The notes under the pieces are model-generated. The model was not told where the DNA came from, searched no databases, and saw nothing but the letters and a program-made list of their open reading frames with translations. Of a stretch of DNA of 51,438 bases, positions 30,220-40,632 are shown in pieces. Numbering within the stretch: the first letter of the stretch is position 1; each line of letters begins with the position of its first letter. The translations under genes were made by a program, and so were the position numbers. This stretch comes from Penium margaritaceum. Taxonomy: Eukaryota; Streptophyta; Zygnematophyceae; Desmidiales; Peniaceae. The stretch spans positions 2,884 through 54,321 of the forward strand of contig SZWC01019062.1 in NCBI GenBank assembly GCA_023375785.1. Reading direction: 5' to 3'.

Positions 30220-30234
30220 GGGTTATGGGCCCAC
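30220..30234 (+). other. Copia-C primer binding site, internal tRNA-iMet
   Basis: GGGTTATGGGCCCAC, two bases after the LTR end, is the same anticodon-stem type as in Copia-A and B, although the LTRs are unrelated. Confidence 0.88.
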
Positions 30235-30342
30235 AACCCTAACCTGTCTACAAATCGTTCACGGCTTTCGCAGTGGACCGGATCGTCGTCGGGGACGACA
30301 TCGCAGTCAAGCTCTGAGGTCCCGGAGTTGAAGACTACGCAA

Positions 30343-31620
30343 ATGGTGCAAAAGGAGACACAACCCATCTAGAAGTATGCAGGTGGCCCTGTCTACGTGC
30401 TATTAAGGTGGAACTTCGCGCTGCACCTCGCGCATAAGGGGCTACTGGAGGTAATGAAGGGAACGAAAGTCCTCGACGAAGCGACGGCAATGGAAGCGCA
30501 GAAGGAGGCCTTCGCAAAGAAGAACACGGAGACGCTCATGCTGCTGGTGTCCGGGACGGCCGAGTTGTAGTGGGGCTACTTCCAGGGCTGCAAGATGGCA
30601 GCCGAAGCTTTGTAAAAACTCTGTGCCGTCCATCAATCCAAGTCGCTAACGAACAAAATCTTCACAATGAAGCAACTCCTGACAATGAGAATCGAGGAGG
30701 GAGATGATGTCGTCACCGCCATGCAGCAGATCGAGTCGCTCGCCTCACAATGCATTGACGTGGGGTGGAAGATCGACACGTAGCTGCAGGCGATGGCCCT
30801 CCTCATGGCCCTTCCTGATAGTTGGAGCCCTGTCATCACAGTCTTGGGAGGATGGGCAGAGGACAAGCTCACCTATGGCGCGGTCGCAGAGTACATCCGC
30901 TACGAGGCGCAGCGACGGAGCTGCGGGGAGTCCTCGTCGTCCTCATCGGCCCTCATAACCAAAACGCGTGGTGGCGGAAGAGAGGCCAAGGGAGGTGGCG
31001 GACATGGTGGCGGCAAGAAAGGCGCCAAGAAGGGTGCGTTCCGTAACTACGGCAAGGAGGGCCATTGGGCCTGTGAGTGCACCGAGGAGGCAAAGGCCGA
31101 CGGCAAGGACTCCAAAGGCAAGACGGCGCTCCTCAATGGCACTCAAAACCACTACCTCAAGAAGGCCAACTGGCGATGCCTTGACTCCGGAGAGGTGGAG
31201 CATACCCAGGTTGAGAGGGTCAGATTCATCAACTACACCAAGTCCAGCAAGTCCATGGTGGTCGCGAACGACAAGGTCGGGCTGGCGCCCGGCCAAAGAG
31301 ACGTGGACGTGGAGGTGGTGGTTGGCAGAAAGCGGGTGCAGCGCGTTATCAAGGACGTGCAGCACGTACCCGGCTTGGCTGACATTCTAAGTGTTAGCCG
31401 CCTGACTGACAAGGGGTACGAGGTGCTTTTCAAAAGAAGAGGGGCAGTCGTGCGGAAGGACGGTGGCGACGAGCCCGTGCTGGAGGCTAAGCGCAAGGGA
31501 GGCCTTTACATCGTGGAGACCAAGGTGATCCCGGCGGCGACAGATTCAGTAGACTCGCAAGAACACACCGTCAACCTGGCCAAAGGAAGGGGAGCTGATC
31601 TAGAGCTCTGGCACGGATGA
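30343..31620 (+). pseudogene. Copia-C gag-protease
   Basis: The frame from ATG 30343 (MVQKETQPI) has four stops before 30793 and is open to 31620. Capsid-like FTMKQLLTMRIEEGDDVVTA and ALLMALPDSWSPVITVLGGW are followed by a Gly/Lys-rich stretch and a decayed knuckle (F-RNYGKEGHWACEC: Cys positions 1 and 2 changed). The protease motif is CLDSGEVEHTQ with DSG kept. VQHVPGLADILSVSRL ends the domain, and LELWHG starts the integrase zinc motif before a TGA at 31618-31620 (probably CGA before). Confidence 0.85.
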
Positions 31621-32702
31621 CTGGGGGATTCCTCACTCGCAGTCCTGAAGGAGATGGCAAAGCGCGAGCTGGTACGCGGCCTCGTCATCGATGGTGCGGA
31701 AGAGGCCATAAATGTAGGAGTGCTCGAAAAGTGTGAGCCTTGCATTTTGGGCAAGGCGCGGCGCAAACCGTTCAACGAGAACGTGAATCGTGCCTCGGAC
31801 CTGCTGGAGGTCGTGCACAGCGACGTGTGCGGACCATTCAAGACGGCGTCAAAGAGCGGCGCACGTTACTTCGTCACCTTCATTGATGACTACAGCAGAA
31901 AACTCTTCGTGTCCTTCATGAAGCGGAAAGGTGAGGTCCAGGACCGGCTGAAGGAGTATGTCGCCGCGGTGGAGAGGCAGACTGACCGGAAAGTCAGAGC
32001 GCTACGCAGTGACAATGGCAGAGAGTACGTGGGCGATAGCGGGTGGATGAAGCAGCAGGGCATAAAATGGCAACAAACTACACCGTATTCCCCTCAGTCA
32101 AATGGCGTGGCGGAGCGGGCGAACCACACGCTGCTGAACATGGTACGGACCATGTTGGTGGATACGGAATTACCGCGAAGCGTCTGGGCGGAAGCTGTGC
32201 GTACGGCAAGCTACACCATCAACCTCACTCCTACAGCGGTGGTGAAGGGGAGGAGCGGCTGGAAGACGCCGCAGGAGGTTTGGAGCGTGCGCAAGCCAAG
32301 TGTGGCACACCTGAAAGTGTTTGGGTGTAAGGCGCACACGGTGGTGCAGGCTGTGTACAGGTGTGACAACAAGCTAGAGTCGTGGGCAAATTTGTATCTC
32401 TTCCTTGGCTTGGAGAGCGCGCATAAGGCGTACCGGCTCTACGACATGCGCAAGGAGGAGGAAATCCGCAGCCGAGATGTCAAGTTTGACGAGCAGCAAA
32501 GCTACATCAACAGCAACGACGTGGGTGTGGTAGACTCTCCAAAGACGGGGGAGTGGTTCCAGCTCCTTGACTATGACAAGGAGCCGGCGGACGCCGAAGT
32601 GGAGGATGCGGTATCAGAGCGCGAAGGTGCACGAGTGGTGGCAGCCAACGCGGAGGACTCTGATGATGATCAAGCTAATGAGGAGATCCACCGGAAGGAT
32701 CG
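31621..32702 (+). CDS. Copia-C integrase
   Basis: Same frame as gag-protease and open from just after the TGA. The zinc domain has the first His in LWHG (before the stop), Asp instead of the second His (RLGD), and CEPCILGK. The catalytic residues are intact: VHSDVCGPF, LRSDNGREYV and SPQSNGVAERANHT. FWAEA-type helix VWAEAVRTASYTINLTPTAV, LKVFGCKAHTV and KAYRLYDMRKEEEIRSRDVK complete the family pattern, followed by an acidic linker. Integrase inserts the cDNA into the genome. The frame shifts near 32690 into the RT phase. The best-preserved integrase in the window apart from Copia-A. Confidence 0.9.
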
Positions 32703-34028
32703 GTGCCTCCTCCGGCGGAGGAGGCACCGAGGGTGCCAAGGCGCGCACTCCCGGCAGAGAGTGCATCGGGCGTCAGTGGAAAATCCACCGGACATGCCGG
32801 TCGTTCGGGCGATGTTTTGCCAGAACGAGAGAGATCCTTGGGGAGCCGTCCGGTCGATGATTCACCGGAGCGTACTGAGTTGGAAGGATCGCAGGGGAGA
32901 ACAATGCGCCACCAAAACTACCGCGCCGCAGCGGGAGGCAGCGCAAAAGCGGGGAAGCGCTTTGACGCAAGCACCTGTCGATGGATCGGCATGACGCGGT
33001 GCATACTGGCTGCATCAACGAAGCCAACTACCATGCAAGAGGCGCTTGCGCGGCCCAAAGGAGATCAGTGGGACGTAGCCATCAAATCTGAACTGGCGTC
33101 CATCATGGAAAATGACACGTGGGAGCTGGTTTACAGGCCGAAAGATGCCAAGGTCATCAGCTCAAAGTGGGTCTTCAAGACCAAGTTCACAAAGGAAGGT
33201 GTGGTTGACAAGTACAAGGCGCGGCTGGTGGCAAATGGATACGCACAGCATAAGGGGGAGCACTACGATGAAACGTTCGCTCCCATCACCAAGTTCGCAA
33301 GAATCCGGGTGATCGTTGCGGTGGCAGCCGCGAAGGACATGAAGCTCTACCAAATGGACGTAAAGACAGCCTTCCTCAATGGCTTCATGTACAAAGAGAT
33401 CTACATGGAGGAGCCAGAGGGAGTGGAGGCACCGGAGGCCAAGGTGTGTAAGCTGTGGAACTCCTTCTACGGGCTAAAAGAATCGCCCAGATGCTCGTAC
33501 CAACAGATGGACAGCTTCATGGCACAACTCGGCTTCAAGCGCTGTGAGGCGGATCACAGCGTGTACGTGCCGCGCGACAAACAGCTCCATCACATCGTTG
33601 CACTCTACGTGGACGACCTGATTGTGTGCTTGATGGATCTGCCAAGCCTACAGCGGCTGAAAGAGCATCTGAGCAGCAGACTCCAAATGTCGGACATGGG
33701 GGAGCTGGAGTACTATCTTCGGGTGAGCATCACGTGGAACCGGAGGGTACGCACGCTTGCGCTGGGACAGGCCAAATATGTGGCCGAGGTGCTGAAGCGG
33801 TACGGCATGGAGGGCTGCAAACCAGTTGGCAGTCCAGTCTCCACGACCTGTGAACTGAGTGCGGCAATGGTGCTGCAAGCAAAAGAAGAGCGGGAGGATA
33901 TGGCAGGGGTGCCCTACCAATCGGCGGTGGGCAACCTCATGTACGCCATGGTGGCGACTCGACCAGACCTGGCCTACGCGGTGGGCCAAGTGAGCAGGTA
34001 CGTGGCCGATCCAGGGCCACTACAATAG
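32703..34028 (+). CDS. Copia-C reverse transcriptase
   Basis: A 441-codon open segment. After a Pro/Ser-rich linker come ALARPKGDQWDVAIKSELAS, WELVYRPKDAKVISSKWVFK, YKARLVANGYAQHKGEHYDE, TFAPITKFARIRVIVAVAAA, YQMDVKTAFLNGFMYKEIYM, YGLKESPRCSYQQMDSFM and the catalytic IVALYVDDLIVC. VPYQSAVGNLMYAMVATRPD follows. All expected copia RT motifs are present. It ends at a TAG (34026-34028) where the family has Trp (LQ-W-QAVK), so TGG to TAG. RNase H continues in the same frame. Confidence 0.92.
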   Translation: MPPPAEEAPRVPRRALPAESASGVSGKSTGHAGRSGDVLPERERSLGSRPVDDSPERTELEGSQGRTMRHQNYRAAAGGSAKAGKRFDASTCRWIGMTRCILAASTKPTTMQEALARPKGDQWDVAIKSELASIMENDTWELVYRPKDAKVISSKWVFKTKFTKEGVVDKYKARLVANGYAQHKGEHYDETFAPITKFARIRVIVAVAAAKDMKLYQMDVKTAFLNGFMYKEIYMEEPEGVEAPEAKVCKLWNSFYGLKESPRCSYQQMDSFMAQLGFKRCEADHSVYVPRDKQLHHIVALYVDDLIVCLMDLPSLQRLKEHLSSRLQMSDMGELEYYLRVSITWNRRVRTLALGQAKYVAEVLKRYGMEGCKPVGSPVSTTCELSAAMVLQAKEEREDMAGVPYQSAVGNLMYAMVATRPDLAYAVGQVSRYVADPGPLQ

Positions 34029-34613
34029 CAGGCGGTCAAGTGCATCCTCCGCTACCTGCAGGCGACGCGGCACGCGCGCCTTGGGTTCGACGGCAAGGGG
34101 CGGGCGGACCCTTTGCGTCTGGTCTGCTACATGGACGCAGACTACGCTGGCGATGTGGACAAACAGAAGTCCACATCCGGCTACGTGTTCTTCCTCGCTG
34201 GTGCAGCAGTCTCGTGGTGCAGCAAGAAGCAAGACTGCGTTGCCACCTCCACAGTAGAAGCAGAGTACATCGCGCTCGCCGAGGCGGTCAAGGAGGCAGT
34301 GTGGCTCCGCAGGTTGCTGGGGGAGCTGGGCGTGCCGCTGCAGGAGCCTACGGTGGTGCAAGAGGACAACACCGGCTCAATCTTGCTAACCAACAACCCC
34401 ACGCAGCAGAGGAGGACGAAGAACATTGACGTGCGTTATTACTACGAACGGGATATGGTTGAAAAGGGGCAAGTGGTGCTGCAATACTGCAGCACGCACA
34501 ACATGCTTGTGGATTGCTTGACCAAACCGCAACCCGTTGACCGGCACGCTTTGAGTGTGGCCGGACTTGGGATGACCAGCTATGATGGGCTGGAGGGCGC
34601 AGCGGAAGATTAG
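34029..34613 (+). pseudogene. Copia-C RNase H
   Basis: Same frame as RT, after the TAG. It includes ILRYLQATRHARLGF, LVCYMDADYAGDVDKQKSTS, SKKQDCVATSTVEAEYIALA, VVQEDNTGSILLTNN, RTKNIDVRYYYERDMVEKGQ, CLTKPQPVDRHALSVAGLGM and a natural TAG at 34611-34613. Catalytic Asp/Glu positions (MDAD, VEAE, EDN) look intact. This is the natural C-terminus of pol. It is followed by a PPT. Confidence 0.9.
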
Positions 34614-34644
34614 TGAGAGCAAGCAAGAGCAACAGGCATGGCAG

Positions 34645-34659
34645 CTGCAAGGGGGAGAA
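34645..34659 (+). other. Copia-C polypurine tract
   Basis: GCAAGGGGGAGAA directly before the 3' LTR. Confidence 0.9.
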
Positions 34660-35647
34660 TGTTGAACATTTGCCCTTCCGCATGCCCAAGTGCGGCGCCG
34701 GGAGGCACCGACAAGCCGCCACAGAGAGGAAATTCCTCGTCGACAGATCTGGCAACTGGAGGATTGCTCGGATCCTAAAATGGAGGATTGCCCCTGAAAT
34801 TTGACGTGTCGCTAAATTTGGTGGAAGATGTTTCACAAGAATCGGACAAGTAACGAGGGAGATATGGGCTTCCAAAGTTGGGTTGTGCGCGGCGGCTCTG
34901 GGAGTCGGCTACGGTTCGACCGGAGGTGGATAATCCACCTGACCGAGTGACAAAAGTCCATCTGGAGATTTTGCTCCGGAAGGGCTGCCGAGGCGTCCGG
35001 CGAATGATCCGCCGGATGCCAGTAGTGCAGTTTGTTACTGAGGGACTTAGCCAAATTTCTGCCTCGGCGTCCAGAACTCAGTAGTAAATCTTGTTACTCG
35101 GGGACTTCGTCAAAATTCCGACTGCAGGTCCGCAAACATGTTTCGACCCACATCCATTCCCATCACCAAACTCGATGATTAACTCATCGAAACAGACCCC
35201 AAAGGTGCAAGGGGCGCCGCCACTACGGGTAGGGACATGTGCGCCTCCGGAATGGCATTTTAATGGGTCCTTGATGTGTGAAGGCGCCTCTGCGGGCGAC
35301 GTGGTGTGTGCCGCCAAGTGAGCGGCTGGTTTGGGATGCTGCGCTTTGACTGATGTAGTGGGAGCTAGTGTTATCCGAATCGCGCACGGTTTCGTGCGTT
35401 GGAGAGCTCATGATTAGCCCTGCAAATGTTTAGATCATGTCCATGTTGAAAAACTAATGCCAAATCGAGTTATTCCCTTCGCAAACGTGACTGTCTCACA
35501 CTTGTCTTCAACTGCCAGAAACATAGCGTGAGGTGACCACAAAAGCTCACGCTTGGACTCGGAACCCGCACAAAAGAAGCCGTGAACACCAAGCAGACCC
35601 GTCGGGCCACGTTGGAACTGCCTCCACCCGGGGGCCGTTTACTGACA
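34660..35647 (+). repeat. Copia-C 3' LTR (988 bp)
   Basis: Starts TGTTGAACATTTGCCCTTC and ends GGGGCCGTTTACTGACA. It aligns end to end with 29232-30217. Confidence 0.95.
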
Positions 35648-37170
35648 ATATTGTCATGTCATTCCTCAGCAATGTGATTGCTAAGGAGTATGTTCCCATT
35701 ATTGCCGGGTACACACTGGCTTTCGAAGCTTACGATAAGCTCAAGCGCGTGCACCAATCCACCTCCCTCGCGAACAGATTCTTCATCCTACAACGGCTGA
35801 TCAACATGTGGGTGCATGAGGGCGAATCAATCCCCGATTCCCTACAGGATTTTGAAGGACTCCTTGGCGAGGCTCGCCAGATGAACTGGGACCTTGACGA
35901 AAACATGCAAGCCATGATCCTCCTCATGGCGCTACTGGAGAGCTGGAGCCCAATTGTCACCGTCATGGGCGGTTGGAAGGAGGGTGACCTGACATATACA
36001 GCAGTGTCCGAGTACGTGCCAAACGAGGCCATGCGCCGCAGCGGAAGTGAGGCCAACTTCTCAGCCTATGCCGCTCGCTACGGTGGCCGCGGGAGTAAAG
36101 GGTCAGCCTCTGGTCAGAAAGGCGCAAGCGGAAGCGGTGGCGGCGGAGGCAACAATGGCGGCAAGGCTCCCAAGCGACAGGGCAACTGCCGCAACTGCGG
36201 CAAACCTGGGCACTGGGCAAGAGAGTGCAGGTCGCCAAAGAAGGGAGACGGCGGAAGCAGTGGGAACAAAGGAANAGGCCATGCGCCGCAGCGGAAGTGA
36301 GGCTAACTTCTCAGCCTATGCCGCTCGCTACGGTGGCCGCGGGAGTAAAGGGTCAGCCTCTGGTCAGAAAGGCGCAAGCGGAAGCGGTGGCGGCGGAGGC
36401 AACAATGGCGGCAAGGCTCCCAAGCGACAGGGCAACTGCCGCAACTGCGGCAAACCTGGGCACTGGGCAAGAGAGTGCAGGTCGCCAAAGAAGGGAGACG
36501 GCGGAAGCAGTGGGAACAAAGGAAGCAAAAAGGGTGGCAAAGAAGCCACCAAAATGATGACATAGAGCATGCCTGCGGCATAAGGAGCGGCGCTGCTCAG
36601 GCCAGGAGCTTTCGGGCTCAACTCCGGCACCGATCATCACTCCAACAACAACCAGGCTGGATTTGTCTTCATCGGCCCCACTGATCGGCGGTTCAGATGT
36701 GCAAACGGTAGCGTCGTGAACGCAAAGGGCGTGGGAGACAAGCTGGTAAGCATCAGCCTTAATGGTGCATAGAAGGATCTACGGCTATGTGACGTGGTCT
36801 ACATGCCCTCCTTTGCGGCAAACCTTCTGTCCGTGTCAAGAATAACGGACAACGACATGACGGTGGTGTTCACGCAGAAGAAGGCGGTCATTGCCAGGAA
36901 CGAGGACATCAAGGTCATCTACGCCAACAAAGATCTTGTGGTACACGTTCCACGGGTTGACGGACTCTACGTATTACACACAATGGCAACAAAGAGCTCG
37001 GAAGACGAGGGTCATGCGGGTGCAGCGGAGGCAGTGGTCTCGGCACCAACGCAGGAGAGCACACCAACGAGAACTGAAAAAGCATCCTCTGCCGCAAAGG
37101 ATGAAGACGCTGATCTGTGGCATAGACGCTTTGGGCACGTTGCAAACAGCACGTTCCAAGTCATCCAGTA
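35648..37170 (+). pseudogene. Copia-B gag C-terminus, protease and integrase zinc start
   Basis: Gag resumes with VMSFLSNVIAKEYVPIIAGY. It has the knuckle CRNCGKPGHWAREC (twice, because of the duplication around the single N at 36275). Two stops (near 36562-36585) precede GAFGLNSGTDHHS: the protease Asp is Asn here (codon 36620-36622), while Copia-A keeps Asp. ANLLSVSRITDNDMTVVFTQ follows, then LWHRRFGHVANSTFQVIQ and a TAA (CAA before). Another TAG near 36770 breaks the frame. Confidence 0.85.
36026..36524. repeat. Direct duplication around single N at 36275
   Basis: 36026-36274 and 36276-36524 are almost the same 249 bases of gag. Copia-A has this segment once, so the duplication is probably an assembly join error. 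Confidence 0.9.
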
Positions 37171-37801
37171 ACAACAGCTGGTCCGTGGCATGGATGGTTG
37201 CAAGAAGGATGCAATTGGGTGTGGCAGCCTGTGTGAACCTTGCCTCCAAGGCAAGACCAAGCGAACGCGCTTTGAGCGCAATGGTCGCAGCGCACAATCA
37301 GCCCTTGACCTGATTCACACCGATGTGTGCGGACCCTTTCGCACGGCGTCAAACGGTGGTAGCAAGTCTTTTCTGACCTTTATAGACGACCACAGCCGCA
37401 AGGTGTGGATCTTCTTCCTCGAAACAAAGGGAGAGGTCAGAGAAAAGTTGCAGGAGTTTGTCGCCATGGTGGAGCGGCAGACCGGCATGGTGCGTAGCAT
37501 GCTCTTTGATGCAAAGCTTCCACCGCAGTTCTGGGCGGAAGCGACAAGAACGGCATGCTATTTTGTCAACCTGACTCATGCGGCTGCTCTAGGCAGGCGC
37601 GGAAAGAAGAAGGGAAAGCAAGAGATGACGCCACAAGAAGTTTGGTCAGGGAAGAGGCCAGACGCATCTCAACTGGAAGTATTCGGCTGCACTGCATGGG
37701 CAAAGGTCCAGGCGGGTGAGGGTGCCGGCAAGCTGGATGCAAGAGCGTGGAAGTGCGTTATGGTGGGGTATGAGACGGCCCACAAGACATACCGCTTGTA
37801 G
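37171..37801 (+). pseudogene. Copia-B integrase with in-frame core deletion
   Basis: It shows CEPCLQGKTKRTRFERNG, IHTDVCGPFRTASNGGSK, FIDDHSRKVWIFFLETKGEV, FVAMVERQTG and then directly MVRSMLFDAKLPPQFWAEA. Copia-A has 51 more codons here, including the second catalytic Asp and the Glu. The deletion junction (37483-37485) has CGG at both edges of the lost segment, a microhomology deletion of 153 bp that kept the frame. The protein cannot be an active integrase. It ends at a TAG (37799) where Copia-A has Trp. Confidence 0.9.
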
Positions 37802-38887
37802 GACCTGGCAGGAAGAAGACTCATCACCAGCCGGGACGTAACCTTTGATGAAAAGAAACCAGGCAAGGAAGAGATGCTTGATCCCACGCAAGCCCCAAAA
37901 CAGGGAGAGTGGTTGGTGTTGTTGGAGTCAGGAGATCAAGCTCCTGAAAACTGGCAAGTGGTGCCAGTACAGCAGGCCGTGAAGAACAGTGGTGTGGCAG
38001 GGAGAGAGGCTGCGCAGGCTGACGCAGCGGCGAGCTCTGACACAGAGTCAGAGACGTCCGAGGCCTGTGAGACCAGCTCGGAGGCCAGTGGCTCTTTAAA
38101 AGAGGAAAACTTAACTCCAGGACAGCCAACAGCACAGGAGCAATAGCATTGAAAACATCCAGCAGCAATGCAACGTCGGAGCACACGACAAAGAAAACAA
38201 ACTCCAAAGTACGACGCTCACACCAGAAGTTGGACTGGACTGAGCTGGTCCTGTTTGGCTCAGGGAGAGCCACTCACTGTAGCTGAGGCGCTGGCAAGGC
38301 CCGATGCGGCCAAGTGGAAGGAGGCGGTGGACAGCGAGCTCGCGTCCATCGAAGAAAATGGCACATGGGTGCTGGTGGACAGACCCCCTAACGCTCACAT
38401 GGTGGGCTGAAAGTGGGTGCTGAGGTTGAAGCGGAAGCAAGATGACAACATCGACAAGTACAAGGCAAGAGTCATGGCAAAAGCATTCTCACAGCGTGCA
38501 AGGTCTGAGTACGATGAGACCTTTGCACTGGTTGTCAGGTTTGCCTCAATCAGGTCCCTGCTTGCCGTTGCTGCTTCCAAAGACCTTGAGATCCACCTGA
38601 TGGATGTGAAGACAGCCTTCCTTTATGGGAAGCTCGACAAGGAGGTGCTAATGGAGGCACCGGAAGGTGTCAAAGCACCTCAGGGTAAGGTGTGCAAGCT
38701 GGTGAAGGCGTTGTACAGGCTGAAACAGGCCCCACGGATCTGGTACAAGGAGATGGACAGCTTCATGACTGAGATCTCCTTCGCACATTGCAAGAATGAC
38801 CCCAGCGTCTATGTGCGGGAGGACGAACGTGGCTTGCTACTTGTGGCGTTGTATGTGGATGATCTTATCATGTGTTCTTCCTCGTAG
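37802..38887 (+). pseudogene. Copia-B linker and reverse transcriptase
   Basis: An acidic linker (SDTESETSEACETSSEASGS), two stops near 38143-38151, then RRSTRQRKQTPKYDAHTR, ALARPDAAKWKEAVDSELAS and a TGA at 38408-38410 before KWVLRLKRKQ. The RT body includes YKARVMAKAFSQRARSEYDE, LMDVKTAFLYGKLDKEVLME, YRLKQAPRIWYKEMDSFM and the catalytic VALYVDDLIMCSSS, ending at TAG 38885-38887. The TGA and the last TAG are at exactly the same places as in Copia-A. Confidence 0.87.
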
Positions 38888-39781
38888 GAGGCCCTCATGG
38901 ACCTGAAGAAAAATTTAGCCAGCAGATTCAAGATGAAGGACATGGGACCTCTCGAGTACTACCTCAGGATTGCTGTTCACCGCAACTGCAAAGCAAGCGC
39001 CATCGAGCTCAACCAGATGAAGTACATCAGGGATATCTTGAAGCGCTTCAACATGGAGGACTGCAAGCCCGTCAGCACCCCCATGCCCTCCGACTGCAAG
39101 CTCTCCTCATCCATGTCACCAAGCAATGAGGCAGACTTGCGGGAGATGCAAAACATTTCATACCAGTCCGCCGTTGGGAGCCTCATGTATGCAATGGTGG
39201 GAACGCGCCCTGACATTGCTTATGCAGTGGGCCAGGTAAGCAGGTTTGTGGCCAACCCTGGGCCAGAACATTGGCAAGTCGTGAAGCGGATTTTTTGCTA
39301 CCTCAAAAAGACTCGGCACGTCGGACTTCGGTTTGGAGGGCTAGAAGGATCAGACTTGTTGCGACTGACATGCTACACTGACGCAGACTGGGGAGGACGG
39401 ATTGATAACAGGAAGTCCACCTCAGGGTTTGTGTGTCTTCTCAATGGTGGTGCGGTCTCGTGCGCAAGCAGGAAGCAGGACTGTGTCGTGCTTTCTACTG
39501 CTGAGTACATTGCACTCTCGGAAGTGTGCAAGGAAACACAGTGGCTTTGCAGTTTGCTTGATGAGATCAAAGCACCACAAGAGGAAGTAAATGTCATCCG
39601 CATTGACAACCAAAGTGCCATCGCTATGGCAGAGGATGACATGATCTCCCAGCGTACAAAGCACATTGATATTCGGTACCACTACTCACGTGACCTTGTC
39701 GCCAAGGGTGTCGTGGAACTAGAGCACATCGCAACCAAGAAAATGCATTGCGGACTTCTTGACAAAGCCGCTAGACAGTGA
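38888..39781 (+). CDS. Copia-B RT C-terminus and RNase H open segment
   Basis: This continues after the TAG in the next phase: FKMKDMGPLEYYLRIAVHRN, SYQSAVGSLMYAMVGTRPDI, VKRIFCYLKKTRHVGLRFGG. RNase H follows with LTCYTDADWGGRIDNRKSTS, STAEYIALSEVCKETQ (one or two residues shorter than Copia-A's TVEAEYIALS), IRIDNQSAIAM and RTKHIDIRYHYSRDLVAKGV. It ends after a small frameshift (KKMHCGLLDKAARQ in place of the FFTKPLD motif). Confidence 0.87.
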   Translation, partial: EALMDLKKNLASRFKMKDMGPLEYYLRIAVHRNCKASAIELNQMKYIRDILKRFNMEDCKPVSTPMPSDCKLSSSMSPSNEADLREMQNISYQSAVGSLMYAMVGTRPDIAYAVGQVSRFVANPGPEHWQVVKRIFCYLKKTRHVGLRFGGLEGSDLLRLTCYTDADWGGRIDNRKSTSGFVCLLNGGAVSCASRKQDCVVLSTAEYIALSEVCKETQWLCSLLDEIKAPQEEVNVIRIDNQSAIAMAEDDMISQRTKHIDIRYHYSRDLVAKGVVELEHIATKKMHCGLLDKAARQ

Positions 39782-39922
39782 CTTGCATGTTGCAGGTGCT
39801 CGAGGAGTCGGCATGGTGGATGCAACAGATGAGAACTAAAGACCAAGAAAATTGACATGCACAAACACAACCTAGAGCTACAAGTTCATGTTGAAGAAAA
39901 CTACCACAGCAGGTGGCCTAAG

Positions 39923-39937
39923 GTGCAAGCGAGAGAT
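39923..39937 (+). other. Copia-B polypurine tract
   Basis: Purine-rich GTGCAAGCGAGAGAT directly before the 3' LTR, a decayed form of Copia-A's GCAAGGGAGATAT. Confidence 0.7.
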
Positions 39938-40627
39938 TGTTGTTCTCCTATGCCCCATGGCCACTGCTATGGCTTGACGGACAGGTTGGGCATGCACTGC
40001 TCCCTTGGAGTAAGTCCCCCAAACCTTGTTCATGGTGCAAGTCCAAGTGAGACACCAGAAGTGCAACGCAACGGATAGCATGTTGGACATAGGGACAACA
40101 GGTCCTGCGATAGAGCCTTGATGTGCGCAGGAGGTTTTTTTACCTTCCTACACGGGGGGAAGTTTCTTAGACGTTTCTCCATGTTTGAGAAGTGTGCGCC
40201 ACTTGGCGGTCAGTGGATGCGCCAATTGGCGGACTGGTGAGGTGGTGTGGAGTGACCAGTCCAAAAGTGCCACTACCCACACACCTTAGAAGCCAGGCCT
40301 AGGAATGTATGTACCAGGCTCATTCCTCATTCTAATTACACAATCTGGCCGTAGATGCTCCTCACAGAGTTGTCCAACTAAGGAACAGTATAAAGAAGAC
40401 ACTGGTTGGTCTAAGCCCCAGGAGTTAGTCTTTGAGTAGCACCTCGCGCGAAAGTGACCAAGTGTTAAGTGGACACAGTTGCTAGCAAGTGATTGCCTAG
40501 GAACTACTCAGTGTGGAACCGTGATCCTGAGGGTGATATCTTCTCCTAGTTGAAATGCTAGGAGCGGAAGGCAGGTGCTATTGTGTTGGCCCTGTTTTCT
40601 AGTCCGTTTGCCTCAGGCCGGTTGACA
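39938..40627 (+). repeat. Copia-B 3' LTR (690 bp)
   Basis: Starts TGTTGTTCTCCTATGCCC and ends CAGGCCGGTTGACA, followed by the GTTGA duplication. Confidence 0.95.
40064..40117 (+). promoter_or_regulatory. tRNA-like module in Copia-B 3' LTR (decayed boxes)
   Basis: A-box position CAACGCAACGG and B-box position GATAGAGCC, each with a change at a conserved base compared with the 5' LTR copy. Confidence 0.55.
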
Positions 40628-40632
40628 GTTGA

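Larger units (their letters stand above)
29232..35647 (+). mobile_element. Copia-C: complete Ty1/copia element, innermost insertion
   Basis: LTRs of 986 and 988 bp, primer site, gag-PR-IN-RT-RNase H and PPT are all present on the plus strand. The flanking five bases are ATGTT (29227-29231) and ATATT (35648-35652), one transition apart; the Copia-A sequence shows ATATT is ancestral in the family. The LTRs differ by about one base in ten by eye, so it is not recent, yet it is the deepest level of the nest. Confidence 0.95.
27857..40627 (+). mobile_element. Copia-B: Ty1/copia element inserted in Copia-E RT, itself hosting Copia-C
   Basis: Full LTRs of about 690 bp at both ends with the exact 5-bp duplication GTTGA (27852-27856 and 40628-40632). 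Plus-strand order: LTR, PBS, gag, [Copia-C], rest of gag, protease, integrase, RT, RNase H, PPT, LTR. It is the same family as Copia-A. Net length is about 6.1 kb after removing Copia-C and a gap duplication. Confidence 0.95.

Noticed and set aside
14287-39781. Alternative genetic code to explain the shared TGA and TAG codons
   Set aside because: Stops differ among the other elements and fit single transitions. Nothing indicates reassigned codons in general.
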